From: Fasciolopsis buskii
Lineage: Eukaryota; Platyhelminthes; Trematoda; Plagiorchiida; Fasciolidae
Reading direction: 5' to 3'
Assembly: GCA_008360955.1 (NCBI GenBank)
Contig: LUCM01005996.1
Span: 35,771-99,770 of the forward strand
DNA: 64,000 nt
The position numbers were made by a program, and so were the translations under genes. The stretch's first letter is position 1; the number at the start of each line of letters is the position of its first letter. This document shows positions 1 to 12,700 of the stretch, one piece after another. The notes beneath the pieces were generated by a model. It was not told the origin of the DNA. It ran no database searches and was given only the letters and a program-made list of their open reading frames with translations.

Positions 1-336
1 ACGCTTTCAATCCTTGATGATAATCTGCGATACAGGTAATAAATAGCTGGAGGATGGTTTGGGGTGGCCAGTCGATGACGTGGGTAAAACGTATGGAAAC
101 GTTAACCATTGATCTGGTCGTGGAGGTCCAGTTAAGCTACGGGGTTGGAGTTCACGAGATCCCTCGAAGGAACGGTTGGAGACAATAAATGATATGGCTC
201 ATCTCCGCAAGCAGTGGCGCTCTTGGATTCGAAACTTTTGTTCTTCTGGAGTTTTTCAATTTTCTACTTTGTAGTCGATCTTCCATTATTCCCTATTCTT
301 TTGTTGAAGCAGGTAATGTTGTGTGGCAGCTGCGAA
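1..336 (+). mobile_element. LINE family A, 3' end of reverse transcriptase ORF (copy A1, broken)
   Basis: This is the C-terminal tail of a non-LTR retrotransposon ORF. The frame around bases 50-180 reads GGQSMTWVKRMETL and then HEIPRRN. Shifting one base gives LETINDMAHLRKQWRSW. These match the conserved C-terminal tail of LINE endonuclease/reverse transcriptases of flatworms (a GGQ..TW block, a WGPRD-like block, then WLET..DMA....QWRS). The one-base frame break near 175 and the stop at about 250 make it non-functional. The element runs off the left edge of the window. It is about 97 percent identical to the minus-strand copy at 56165-56470 over bases 43-336; similarity stops abruptly near 336. 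Clade (RTE, CR1 or other) is not assigned. Confidence 0.75.
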
Positions 337-1487
337 ATCCTGGGAGTGCTTGTCGATTTTTAGTTTTTGTCCCCCCTTGCTTTGACGGACTTGATCCTAA
401 TCTTTTCTTTTCAGTCTTCGGGAACAATTACAGGCGCAGTTAGTATATGAATGCCGTTATATTTACTTATGTTTACGTTCTCACTCATTTGGTCATCGTG
501 CTTGAAACTCCGCGAAATTTTATTGGAGACGATAATCTTTGGAATTTCCTGACGCCATAGTTGATATGAAAGTTTATTCGTCTTAGGATTTTACCTGGAT
601 TAACGCCCACATACTTAAAACTACTCACTGTGGATAGTTATTTGGAATTCATTATAATATTATTTAGAAGGAGATTACAGTTACTGTCACTAAATTCAAC
701 GCAATAAGATTTATTTAATTTCAGGCCTAGCGGAGAAGAGTGACGTTCTACTCAAGGTTGGTTTTTGTGGCGTTTCCTGAATTCATGGGGACCAGAAATA
801 GGTTGCTAAACTGGGTTACGAAAATAGTTCGATGAATAATAAAAAGCTGTGTGGAGCGACCGGAAGGTTCAGTCCTTCGAGGAAGACACGTTGAGGGAGC
901 TGATTGGAAAGAATGAAGAATAACCGACCAGCGATCAACTTGTAGACTGCACGCAGTTACTCAAGGACTTGGCAGCAGTACGAAAATTAGGACCTCATAA
1001 TCACCAATGGATGTTTTGGTTCAATGTGAGAAATGAAAGGGTCAGTTGGTACGTTAAGTACACTTGTCATAGGGAACTTGTTTATGTATGTGTTGGTGCT
1101 GGTTACTTCGCCTCGGCTCACATCGATCTCTTTATGTTGTCCATTTCAAATGGTGACGCATGCGAACTCAATCGAAGAGCACTGTTCTACGTGAATAACA
1201 ATTGAATAAGCGTCTTCATTTTTAAAATCAATTTAAGCTCAAGAATTGAAGTTACTCAATTTATGGAAAAAGGTCAGCGAATAGGATATGGAATGGAGTG
1301 ACTACCCTTCGGGTCACACCTTCCACGCACGAGACTTAGGTCATATGGTCAACCTTAAACTCGGAAAGCATCATAATCATGATCCTGTCTCAACAGTATT
1401 CGCCAGTAGTGCATATTCTACATCACATCTAGGGTTTACTATGTCACCCTTCAAAAATGCCGGGCATTAAAGAGGTAATTCTGATTA
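337..1487. other. No recognisable gene
   Basis: AT-rich sequence directly after the LINE A1 tail. Short open frames at 969-1205 and 1288-1470 have no recognisable motif, splice context or codon pattern. The first part may be 3' untranslated sequence of the LINE, but the other three copies do not share it, so this cannot be shown. Confidence 0.5.
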
Positions 1488-1560
1488 GCCTAGACCGGAG
1501 ATGGTGGCACAGTGGCAACACGCGCGCTTTGTATTTGGAAAGCTCGGGTTTAGGTCCAGG
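1488..1560 (+). repeat. tRNA-like SINE head, degenerate
   Basis: A box-A-like stretch (TGGCACAGTGGC) begins near 1504. A stem-capable segment with GCTTT and AAAGC follows, then a weak box-B-like GGTTTAGGTCC near 1552. The order and spacing of internal Pol III promoter boxes suggest the remains of a tRNA-derived short repeat. No complete cloverleaf can be drawn and the anticodon is unclear, so this is not a functional tRNA call. Confidence 0.35.
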
Positions 1561-2253
1561 GAGAGCTGGAAGATATGCAGCACCGATGAGCACTAATAAG
1601 AGCGAAACTACAGTCTGGTACCTCAACAGTGCAAGGTTGACCGGATGGCCCAAAGTTTTTTTCGAACAGCATAGTTTGAAGGAAATTCAGTCAAACTGGC
1701 TTGTCGGATTAAGTGATATCACTGGCGTGAATCCAGCTTTTGACACAATAAGAACATACATATCTTAATAAACGGCAGTCTGGATTTCCAGAAGTGGCCG
1801 ATCCCTATCAGCGCCATATCGGCCAGTTTGAATTTCTAAGGTCAGCTTATGCCCTGCCCACTAGTTAACTTTGGGGAGATTATACGTGTAATTCAAAAGT
1901 TACCCAATTTATCGCATAGTGAAAAGAAGTCAAATGTGACCCATTTGCAGTTTACGTCCGCGTAACGGGTTTAGATAGCAACGCCGGATTACAACTCGTA
2001 GGTCCATTCTCTCACAGTCAACTAAACCAGTTTGTCTGATTTGCGTGGTATGTCGAATTACAAGACAAAATCATTTAGCTCCGAATTTTTACCATTGCGT
2101 GCACCTGTTTGTTTCGAACATTGCGTCACTTGCCAACTGATGGCGACTTGATTTTGCCGTGTTCGAGCGCTTGGCGGTGCGACATGCTCACACCGATCGC
2201 AGTCGTCACTCCGATTAGAAGACTTGGATTTGAATGACCGTACGCTGAGCCCA

Positions 2254-2270
2254 TGTGTGTGTGTGTGTGT
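2254..2270. repeat. (TG)n microsatellite
   Basis: Uninterrupted TG dinucleotides, about eight units. Confidence 0.9.
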
Positions 2271-2497
2271 ATGACCTATGGACTACACCGCGGTGTAAAC
2301 CTTTTCCGACTGCCAAGACCCACATAATCACTAACCCCGGAAACTTGCTTGTGGCCGGATGTACACTGGCTGACGAAACGATATGGTTGGCTGTGTTCGA
2401 CAGTCCGTCATACTGTGCAACGCACATGAGTCTACCTGTTTTGACTACGCCGAAAGTTGAAACGGTGAACATTGACCACTCAGTTCCGTTCAAGTAA

Positions 2498-4843
2498 ATT
2501 CATCCTCTCTTATAAATCCACGGTTAGAAAATGTGACGGTTATTCAAATTTCAATCTAACTAGATTAGCGTTGAATATACTCGTAAAATACACCATTGAG
2601 ACTGGTGTTGCTTAAAGCATTAGGCATAGCATATCAACCTAGAATCACATCCCAGAGTAACGGACAAGTTATATGTCACCATCTTGATTTAGGCTGTATA
2701 ACTGTCACTTGCATTTGGTTACATTTATTATGACTCATTTCTCGAGTCCTCGCGTTATCTATGCTAGCTCCCGATCAGTATGTTTGTGGTCTCCTTCGGG
2801 CAAACACCCACCGCGCCATGTTACGGTACCACGCAACCTCATAACTGGTGCATCGATTCTTAATTTGCCTTCAAAAGCTTTCAAGCTGTAGCTGGCACCT
2901 CGGAACTGAAGCTAATGGAAAGCATTACCTTCACTCGCTTATATTGTTGTTTTCGTCTGTGACTAGCAGGAGTTTATTTGCAATCTCAACAGATGTGCTA
3001 CTGATACGGCAGCTTCCGTTTTTAATCCTATCAGCGAGTTTCTATTTGGTCCAGTTAAGTACACTAGGTTCACTTTCTCCACTCCTCCCTCGGGAGCTTA
3101 ATCTTTGCCTCGATTCCCATTTCCTTGGTAGCTAAGATCCTACTGATGTTCTCTATCCATGCTTCCATGAATGACGGATTGGTTTTCTATCTGAATTCAA
3201 CATGCCAAGGTTGGTAAAATCTTCCCAGTACTACTGATGAACACTTCATCTTTTTTTACAATGTACCTTCATCCCACCTGCATTTCTTCCTGTCGAGTTT
3301 TTGAGTGCTTCCGCGATCAAATCTTTTCATTATTCTTTCGACTTGGTGTTCCGTGAAAAAATCTCCGGCCAACAAAACTTTAGTTCCTCCTCAAAAACAT
3401 TTTGTGATAATTCTGATCAATCCTTTCGACCTGGCATCAGTCTTGTAAATGGAAGTTATCCTCGTCATTTTCATGACGAACCTTCCTGTTACAATTCTAT
3501 TGTATTTAAGGAATTATGTGTGTTACCAGCCTGGCATTTAAAATCGGGACTCGCCTACTCCAATTTTTAGGGTAGTCTGAAAAATTCAAGGATCATGTCC
3601 AATTAATAACTTAAGACAGCTCTGCATTGTGTACGCCGTCACTGGTTCTTACATATCATTACCTGTTACCGATACCGCTCTACCGTTCCTCCGTTATCTT
3701 CCATAGTTTACTTAAATGACCTTCGAATACTGGGCCCTCCGTTTAGCTGTAACAAGTCTTGTGTAGTTTGCCCATGTATGCATTCTCCTAACAATATAAT
3801 GTGGTCGTCAAATTGGGATCAGTGAAGAAAAAATGACTGGGGATCCTTACAGTTTACCCACAACACGGTGGGTTTCAAAAGCTGTCGAATTATGATGCGA
3901 ACTAAATGGTCTCGGTCTGAATGTGGTGCCACATTTACTCTGCAGGCACTACAGTAGAATAGTTACTTAGGACAGCAGAGCGCTGACCTCATCCGCTTTC
4001 CTTCGGGACTGACGACAGCAATACGTTGCAAGCAAGAAATTAGTCGACATTGGGATTAATGGCTGTATGGCCAAAAATCTGTGACCTAAAGGGGCCAAAC
4101 TCGTCTCTGCGAGTATATTTAGACTTCAATGGAAGGAGGAATTTGTTTGAGGTTACTTAAGATGCGCTTCAATTTGTTCAAGAGGCAAATTTCAAGTTGA
4201 AGGTGTCTAACGTGGTCACTTAACAGCTGTGCCAAGATGACTCAGTGTACATTGTTATGTTTGTGTTCATGACGCTATCGACTACAATTAATCAAATAAA
4301 GCGCAGTGCAGAAAAATATCCGTAATACGCCTCATGGGAAATAGCAGTATCTTCATCCTGTTGTGGTTCCATTGTTGCTGAGTCTTGGAAACAGAAGTGG
4401 TCAAGTGCTTTAAGAAAGAGCAAACCACCATCAATAGCCCTTCTATGAACACGATAAGAGCTGAATGGACGAATGGACTAAAGCCACAACATTTGCTTTA
4501 AGCATGCGTGGGTAAGTAAGCTGTTAAGACCACAAATTACATGTTTGCAGGGTCTTGGAGGGAGATGAAAATAAAGATCATCCTAGAAACTCGTTCGAGA
4601 TGTCAGTATCCATTTGGATATTGAGATGGCTGAACAGACGTAATTGCTTTACCACCAAAAGTCACAAATGTTGCAAATCCCCTATGTCGGGAACGTTTTC
4701 TTTTGCTGCTGGAAAGCAACAGATTGAGTGCGACTGAATTCTGTGGTGTCCCACCATTTAATGTCCATGGTCAACCGAAATAGTGAGGATCAACTGGTTG
4801 AATTTCCAGCCATCTAGGCATGCGGTATTTTGGTTGGTTTATT
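2498..4843. other. No recognisable gene
   Basis: Several open frames of 60-95 codons occur (for example 2848-3135 and 3301-3570, plus strand). None shows a recognisable domain. A faint resemblance of 3420-3545 to the reverse transcriptase palm of LINE family B was considered and judged too weak to call. Confidence 0.4.
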
Positions 4844-4861
4844 GAAGCCCGCTTGGGCTTC
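4844..4861. other. Perfect 7-bp hairpin with 4-base loop
   Basis: GAAGCCC and GGGCTTC flank a GCTT loop. There is no adjacent coding region to which it could serve as a signal, so function is unknown. It may simply be a chance palindrome. Confidence 0.5.
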
Positions 4862-4869
4862 GGGCGGAT

Positions 4870-5775
4870 GCGAGCAGCCGAATGCCACTTGGGTTGAATA
4901 CAGCTCTTCTAATTTACATATGAACGGTTCAAGTTAAAAAAGATGAATTCCTGAAGTCAGTCAGGGATGATAAAAAACGGATGTGAATGGTGACCAGGTT
5001 AAAGGAATAAATGCATGAAACGACCCAGATTGATTGTCTCTCTCTTTTATCCAGTTCATCAAGACAGAAATCAGATGGATAAAGTGCAGTGTTAACATTT
5101 TGCATTACTCTTGTCAGTCGCATACGTAAAGGAATGGACACCGAATACAGAGCTGACTCACTGTTGTCTCCCAAGCCGATATAACCGATCTGCAACTCGA
5201 ATCCATTAACATTCAGCAAAGTATTGTGTATCAGGTCATCTAGTCCACTTCTATGCAAGCAAAATATACTGAGGTAATCAAATTCTCTGTTTTGTAGTGG
5301 ACCGCAAGTTTGTGGCCGGAATTTTCCGAACTTTCATATTCCCTAAAATGTCCGTTTATTCGATCGTATTTTTCTAAGAATGTCTTGTTATGAGACTGAT
5401 GAGAGTAATAGGAAAAGTTGACACCTTGCAGCTTCGATCTTCTCCATGCCCCAAATTTTTCCCGGAAGCTTGATCAAAAACTACTTAGTACCATGCTTCC
5501 TGCCTTCGAATCCAGAATAATGCACTTAAAAAATACTATTTTCGTCAGCAATCAAAAACGGATGAACATATGTCACAAATTTACGTTCCTGGTTTTGATT
5601 CCATCAACGTGTTTAGTATCTCTGGAGTTCACAAATCTCCCTGAAAATATCCCACCAGCAAGGCACCAGTCAGCGACCAATCAACTCACAGGCAGCTGCT
5701 CATCGTCAGGTGACAAACCCGCAAGTTCTACGCACCATTGTATCCATGATTCGGATGTTCATGATCCAACCGCTC
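4870..5775. other. No recognisable gene
   Basis: Contains the longest anonymous plus-strand frame of this part (5418-5846, 142 codons), which runs into the (CA)n tract. It has no signal peptide, domain or splice context that I recognise. The histidine/threonine run at its end is only the translated microsatellite. Confidence 0.4.
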
Positions 5776-5778
5776 CAC

Positions 5779-5799
5779 CACACACACACACACACACAC
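5779..5799. repeat. (CA)n microsatellite
   Basis: About ten CA dinucleotide units without interruption. Confidence 0.9.
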
Positions 5800-8700
5800 C
5801 AGTGATGAATAAATTGCTTTGTCTTTCACACCAGTCGGTCAGCTAACCATCTGCGGACATTTTCATATGAAATATAACCGGTCAAATTTATCCATTAGGC
5901 CTGCAATCTCTGAAGGCGGCATATTTGTGTGTTTCCTCTTGTTATTTAAGCTGCTGATTTATGATTCAATTTAAATACAGTTTGCGGTTGATTTCTGTTT
6001 GAGGACTGGACCATCGACGAGTGACTGATCAATGATAGTGCAAGCATTTGAGCGATAGCACAGCATTCAACGTGCGAGTTAGGGGTAAGAAAAATGAAGC
6101 ATGCGGATTTAATTCCGTCTCTGGAAGCAACATGAAGAGACAAAAGAAAACCAGTACTACAAGGCCGCAGCCGAATTTTCAAGATTCCTATTCCAAAAGT
6201 ATAGGGAGAAAATTGGATGAATAACACCACGAACTCGGCAGATCAGAGTGGCGACAGGACGCGAAAATTTTTTGGCTGTGGGTTTCGGAATTCGATCAAA
6301 CAAAACCACCAAGTAGACTAATATTTAACTCCTGGGTTTGCTTTTTACTGACTTTTTGTGGCAACGCTGTTGAAAGTGGACAATTCCACAAGTTAATTAG
6401 AGTGGCATGATATTTAACTCGTCCTTTGAAGAAATGTGCCGATTTCGCGATCGACACTCGGGGAAGAAATAGCTAGTGTGTCAACAGTGTATTTCCCACT
6501 CGCTATTCTTCTTGAGCTGCCGATAATTTAGGAATTCCAATAGCTCCTATTCTCATGATAGCAGTTCACTTATGCAGATGAGCTTACATTGAAGAATAGT
6601 TCAGCAACAGATGAATAGGCAGAATGTGATTTTAGCATACAGATATTACTAGAGAAAGTTACAACCTATTTAGTGGCTGTACAGCCCACTGCAGCAAGGA
6701 CCGTTGTCCGGGGATAGGAAAAAACGGTAACACCACACTGTCGGTGTGGTTCAGGAATGTAAGGTGCTAATGCAGACAAATGAATGGAGATATACCAAAT
6801 GCTATGAAACTCCTGGGTCCAAAATCTTTAAACACATGCACATGTCATGCTAAAACCCGTCGGTTGAATTGCCTCCCATATCAAGCAAGTGGAAAAGGCC
6901 GGCTGTCTAAGCTGCTGTTTAATAGGCCTCTCAAAACAGACTCGTGTTTCCAATTCTGGTCATTGGCATCAATTCCATATGTCTAAGTAAAATGCAGTCT
7001 AGCAGATTTGGTTCAATGCTAAATTGCCAGTAGACTTTCTCAAAGAGCTCTGGAGAAAATTTCAACCAGCCGTTGATATCTTCTACCTCAAGCACCATTC
7101 ACGCATCACTAACTACCGTACTTGTAATCTATACCCGTTGTTGGTTTATCACATCAATTTGTTTCAACCTTTGGTCATCAACTGGACGCTCGCTGTTGAC
7201 AATGAAACGTTAGATATGGATTGCAACCCACGAAAAACTAACGGATATCAACCGCAACACCGTCGGATAACAAAAACAAGCGTTATGACAAGTGTGCTTG
7301 AGTATAATACGGGAATCGTCCAAATCGAACAACCGCACTCAGTTCCAAAGATTATTCGGAGAGAGGGGGCGGTTATTGAATGGTTTTGTCGGTCTAGCTT
7401 CTCCTTTGGTGTTCGACGGATTGGTACCAACAGGCAATAAAAGGGAAGAATCACTGATTCAAACCAAACTACCTCTCTGATACAGTTTCAATCTTGTTAC
7501 ACCATAAGCTTCGGTTTGCTGGTGGCTGACTTTAGCTGATATCCTTTGCCATTGACGTAATTTGTTGGCACAAGTTGGAGTTCAGAGTCTGGAAGGATCA
7601 CTGTTGACGTTCAACTACTGCATACTGTTTACTTTATTCTAAATAGTACCATAGCAATTTCGACTTGCCTATGTTTTCGACTGTTTCACATCGGCCGCTG
7701 CTCTTAACTCGAAGGTTCGCTCTAGGGGCTCACAAATTGAGCACATGACTTGAACAGTATGGCCCAAAAACAAAGTAATATTCTTCTCTAAATCTGGCAG
7801 AATTCGAGCTTAGGCAAAGATACAAATGCGTGAAATCTACGACGAAAGCTGGGAAACGTCCACAAGATTTTCCATCCCAAATTACAGTTACCTGACGCCT
7901 GTGTCACAATAATTCTTCAGCCGTAGTTTTGCCATTCCGTTCAACGGTCAGGACATCAACAGGAATTCTCCCTACTTCATCTCGACTCCCGCCGTTGATT
8001 TTGGCCGACGATGGTATATATGGTCAAGACTGTGGTATGTGGATACGGGAGTTCAATTTTCCAGGCCTGTCACCTCCCGCCACTCATTATCTTGACAACC
8101 ACGTCTAGTCGCAGCCCCATCCAAAATCGATTTACTGTAATAAGAAGTAAAAGCGATAAAAAAGCAACCAGTATGCCGAAGTTTGGGTCTTGGGACATCA
8201 CGATTGTCGGGGTGTTAGTTTATCAAAAGTCGCGCTGAGCACTGCACTAAGCGATGACCTCCTTATGCTTAGAAATGAAGGGTCTGACAGGAGAACTTAA
8301 ATATCGCATATTCTATTGTAGTGATTGAACCTGAAGCTTTTTTTGAGAGACCTAGTAAACGTTTCGTGATTTCATGTGGGTCTTCTGTGATCTCAACTGA
8401 ATTTATCAGTCATGCGAACTTGTGCGTTCGGAAATTCAACTGGCTATCTTGCGATCATTCAGGTTAACTGCCTCATGATATTTCGATCCCGTGGCCTCGT
8501 ATCCCAAAGTTGGCTAATTCCTTGATACTGTCGAATTCAGGTAATTAGGTTGTTGCGTTGACTGGGAAGAGTTGTGTCACCCTTTCACCACGTTGTTTTA
8601 CTAGGGAAAGAATGATTGGGCTAAGCAAGGGACTAATCAACCTACCAAATTATGTGAAATTCGGTTACCGGACTTGAAGAAAAGCTCTCTACAGGTCTCT

Positions 8701-10449
8701 ACCAATAACACTGTTAATTCTCACCTCTTGTCAGAGAGCCATGAGAAGATCCCGCGTTTCTTGTGCTCTCCAAAAGGCATACTGCGGAAACATGGAACAA
8801 ATGAAGTAAAACTTCACTTCAGTCCTGATAATCAACCCGAACATTTGATATCAGTTTCCCAGTGGAAAACTAAAAGTCTAAGGCATTTGCGCTTTTCACA
8901 GGATTCATCACGATGTATTAATATCCAACTGACCACGAAGAAATAACGGGAACACTGCACAGTTGATTCGTTGTTGTTAGGACTCATCAGCTGTTTGCGC
9001 CGGCTACGTTCGGCCTGAGACACAAAATCTGCACGAACAGTTGTCAGCCGAAAGCCTTAGTCATTAAACCAGACGGGTTAGCTCTCAATGGAGACTACTG
9101 TACAATGTTTCAGTGGTTTCTTAGCGATGAATTGGATGTCAATGCTGCATAACGAGTTTTTGAAAGACGCAATAATCCAACTACTTTGGGTAATTAGTGC
9201 AGGAATGAGAAGTAATCAGGATAATTAATGGCGAGAAATTTGCCTGGTTGGTTTTCTTGCCTCAGATGTCCGCATCAGTATCAGGTTCTTTTTAATATAC
9301 AGTAATCTATGACTGTCCTTAGTTTAGTTGCTGCCCCACAGCACTTACCACACAGTTTCGAAATTAAAAAGATGGTTAAATAAAAAATAAAAAAATGATA
9401 AACGGAAGAATTATGTTGACATTGGTGGATTTCAACTGTCAGAATGCTGAGGATAGCATGAACTCGGACTTAATTGCTCCGGTCTCAAACTCTCCCCTGG
9501 TAAGATATCACGGGTTTTTGATACCCTGTACCAGGATTTGCCGACAGATTAAAATTTTCATACGTTTTTGCCATGTCATGAACCTATCACCTCAACCTAT
9601 CTACCTAAGCTGATTGCCGCGAAGAAACGGCATATATTAGTACACATGCAGCACTCAAAATACATGCACAAATTCAACTGCCTCTTCTATCGAATGAGAT
9701 TAGCTTTCATTTGCCCTACTGTCACTCTAGAGGTTGGTCGTAGGATTCATGTAGTGTACTCCAGCAACACTTCCGAAATTCCAGCGTTTAGAAGCTGACA
9801 GTCTCACTGATTTTCCTTTCCCAACGATGAAGCTTCTGTCCTGATAAAACTGACCTTTGCAGTTAAGTATACCGCAGCGAAAAGCTAGTTTTTGAGATAG
9901 CATTTCCTGTGAATAGACATTAAATTATGCAAATTAAAACATCTAGGGCAACATAAAAGGTTGTTTGTCCGTGGTAAATGCGCTACTGTTTTCAAATTCA
10001 TGAATAATATTCTTTCCATGCTCCCGGTACCACCATAATCCAGGCACGTTTAGGATCCATCCTGATGTTTTCTTGTCAGCAACATAAACTGTTCGTTAAA
10101 TGGAGCGGATTAACTGATCCTGTATGTAACTTTGCAGCTGCTAGCAAACACCTAAAACATTGCTCTTATAAGGGCTTCAAAGGGATGTCTCAACTGTGCT
10201 CCATTTCGTGATGTCACTTGAAGCATCATTGGAACAAATTCGTTTTGAGTATCCGAGTACAATCAGAGTGACACCCACAAAGAAGAGTCTGTCAGCTTTA
10301 TTCTAAAGGGTGATGAAAGAAGACAAGACTGCAAACTGTCAGCAAAATATGGAAAAAACAAGTCAAACTTACGGTGTGCAAAGCCACCCAGTTTCGAAGA
10401 ATTAGATTTAAAACGTTCCACATTTTCCTGTATGCTTGAGTTTCTTTTG
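5800..10449. other. Gene-poor stretch
   Basis: Both strands were read in all frames. The open frame 7024-7440 (138 codons, plus) overlaps others on both strands and has no recognisable family. No retroelement motif, tRNA box or convincing exon was found. It could be intronic or intergenic. Confidence 0.4.
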
Positions 10450-10600
10450 ATATATATATATATATATATATATGTTCACGTTTGACAGTGGATCCTAGTT
10501 TGGATCGAAAAACCACAATAAACGTTATAACTCAGTGTACGTCTTCTAATCTCTAATACATATACATATATAAGTATATATATATACATATATATATGTA
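10450..10600. repeat. (TA)n microsatellite and adjoining TA/CATA-rich tract
   Basis: A pure TA run covers 10450-10472, and a second TATATACATA-rich stretch covers about 10556-10600. Both can form cruciforms, and length polymorphism is likely. Confidence 0.85.
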
Positions 10601-11769
10601 ATATTGCAAACAACCAGCGTATTGTTTTCACGCAAGGATGAAACTTCAAGAACTGTTGGCATTGGACGCAACGAATTTTAAACTCGAAGGCTACGGTTTC
10701 TTATTTATTGACAGGAAATTTGGAATATAATGAAATAGTTAGCTGTCATTTGGTTAGGTGCGAAGTATCACTTTTTTAAATACCTCCGACATCTCACCTG
10801 TAGGAAACCTCATTATCATTTTTTTTCTGATATGGCTATACAATGAGGGACACAATAGAAAATGGTGGTCCCACAAATTTATCTGCTGGCAGAATTAGTG
10901 GAAGAGCCGGAAGTGACTTGGATGCAACATTTTGGCCTAAGTGTTCACTTCTCTAAGCTGCCTTCAATGTCCACACATTTGACCAGAAAAGACGGAATTC
11001 TAATCAAGCTAGAACTCTTCAAACTTTTGAAGTTGAAATGTGGTTCTGCTCCGAAATGCACTAAGGTAATCTCGCTTTCGCAATCACTCGTTGTATCTCA
11101 GGTGCGACATCACCTTCTCACGTTAATTCCCGATGACCAGTTTTCCAGCGCCCGTGGTTAATTTTGGAGTTGGGATCGCTCTGAGTATGCGATTGTCGCA
11201 TGTACTGTTAGACTGAATCCCAGGCAACGATCGCCTATGAGTATTTTGGTAGGACGGTCCTTTACGTTTCAGTAGCAGCCGATGGAAGGGTTATTGTTTG
11301 TTCGCAGAATCTGTCTATGCGTCCAACGATTGCAGCTCTCCTGAGGCCAAAGACAAGTTCTACCAGGAATTATCCCGATTAGATGGTCGGGGACACCGAA
11401 AAATATAGCAGCTAACCGTGAACATTGGCGATCGTGTTGTCACTTTCAGTCGAATAAGAATGATTGAAAAAGTGCGTTTTCACAGTTAGACCTTACTCCG
11501 TGTTTTGACTACTACGACACTTTGATCTTCGCGATGAACGTATCAGGATTTCCGTTTCCCCTGAGAGTCTCCGCAAGAAACTTGTCTTCCTTCCGTAATT
11601 AATCTGTGTTGCATATATTTCAGGTTCTGTTGAAGCTTTTTAGGAGACCTCATTTGTGGGGAACTGTCGCAAAGCCGGAACCGTTAAGATTCTGTCTGCG
11701 CTAACTTGCTGACCTAGGCATTAGCTAGTCAGCATTCGCCAAAGGTTTTCCTGAGTTTGTCGGCGCTGT
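10601..11769. other. No recognisable gene
   Basis: Open frame 10862-11161 (plus, 99 codons) is unrecognised. The right part may hold decayed C-terminal sequence of the minus-strand LINE that starts at 12700, because the element should continue in this direction, but no conserved block could be read. Confidence 0.35.
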
Positions 11770-12700
11770 TCGCCTTTCACTTGGGTCGGTTTTGTCTCGC
11801 ATTAACCGTTTTACGTGCTCGATTGAGATTGAAAGCAGTCTTTTCATCAAACAATCTGTGCCTTTTATCCATCCGAATCATCAACGTTAGTTTGCGGTGA
11901 ATAAAAGGGCAAGCCCTGATGGCCCCTGCTAAGGTAAGGAAACGGTCCACGATCGTTAGTTCCTCTCCGCTCAACACCGAGTTCGGCACTACTGTCGTCC
12001 AGTCCTGTGACAGAACTTTACACTGTGAAGGTGCAAAGCATATGCCAAACCAAGCCACAGACCTCGAGAGTCTGTCTAGTGCAAGTCCGCGGTTTTGAGC
12101 AGGCACAAGATGTCATCTGCGTAGTCTAGGTCACATAGCTTCCCTCCGGTTTAGGTTTCGGATCCTATATTCTGAAGATCTCCTAATGCATCTTCCATCA
12201 CCTCGGTAGTTGTTTCGAATGATCTTGATAGTTCACCGTATACCCTCACACAACCACAGGTATGCAAGTGCAATGCCCGCAACAGGTTCACAAACGTCGC
12301 TGGCATACCCTTACGGTTGAGAGCACTGAGTAGGCCTGTCCGATCCGTTAAGTTGAACGCGCCTTTCAAGTCCAGAAAGACTACGGTCGTAGGGCGGCGA
12401 TGGTGGCCCGTTTCAAGTAACCGGCAAAGAGTGAATATCTGATGAATGCAACCTCGACCTGAGCATAATCCCACCTGCAGTTCATGGAAGTTACTCTAGC
12501 GAATCGGTGTCAAACTACGCACATTACCAAAGCTAAGGCCTTAGTAACAATCGGAATTAAACTGATCCCATGATGATTGCTATAGACACTCCCTGTACCC
12601 TTATAGAAGATAACGGAATACGTTACTCGTTCCAAATATCACGAAGCAAAGAGGTAACTGTCAAGCGATTCTTTTTCGAATCATACATACGTCACTTTAT
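11770..12700 (-). mobile_element. LINE family A reverse transcriptase domain (copy A2, broken)
   Basis: Read on the minus strand from about 12700 downwards, the element shows the RT domain in order. There is an NHHGISLIPIVTK block (usual family form NHRGISLIP) near 12570. GCIHQIFTLCRLLE, FLDLKGAF (motif A, catalytic Asp kept) and ALNRKGMP lie within 12151-12474, then VRVYGEL. An intact LDYADDILCL (motif C, YADD at 12112-12123) follows. The thumb comes next, with FGICFAPSQCKVLSQDW and a GEEL..VDRF block in 11777-12106. At least three frame changes and several stops separate these blocks, and the motif B region (SGVRQG) is lost in a small deletion. It is a dead, 5'-truncated copy; the endonuclease part is not seen. 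Confidence 0.85.

Noticed and set aside
3420..3720. Possible LINE B palm motif (SYPRHFHDEPSC, SIVFKEL)
   Set aside because: Only scattered residues match the YRP.SLT..C...E.I....L pattern, and the following conserved blocks could not be read in any frame.
5418..5846. 142-codon plus-strand frame
   Set aside because: Length is within chance expectation for 64 kb in six frames; no domain, signal peptide or splice context, and its end is translated microsatellite.
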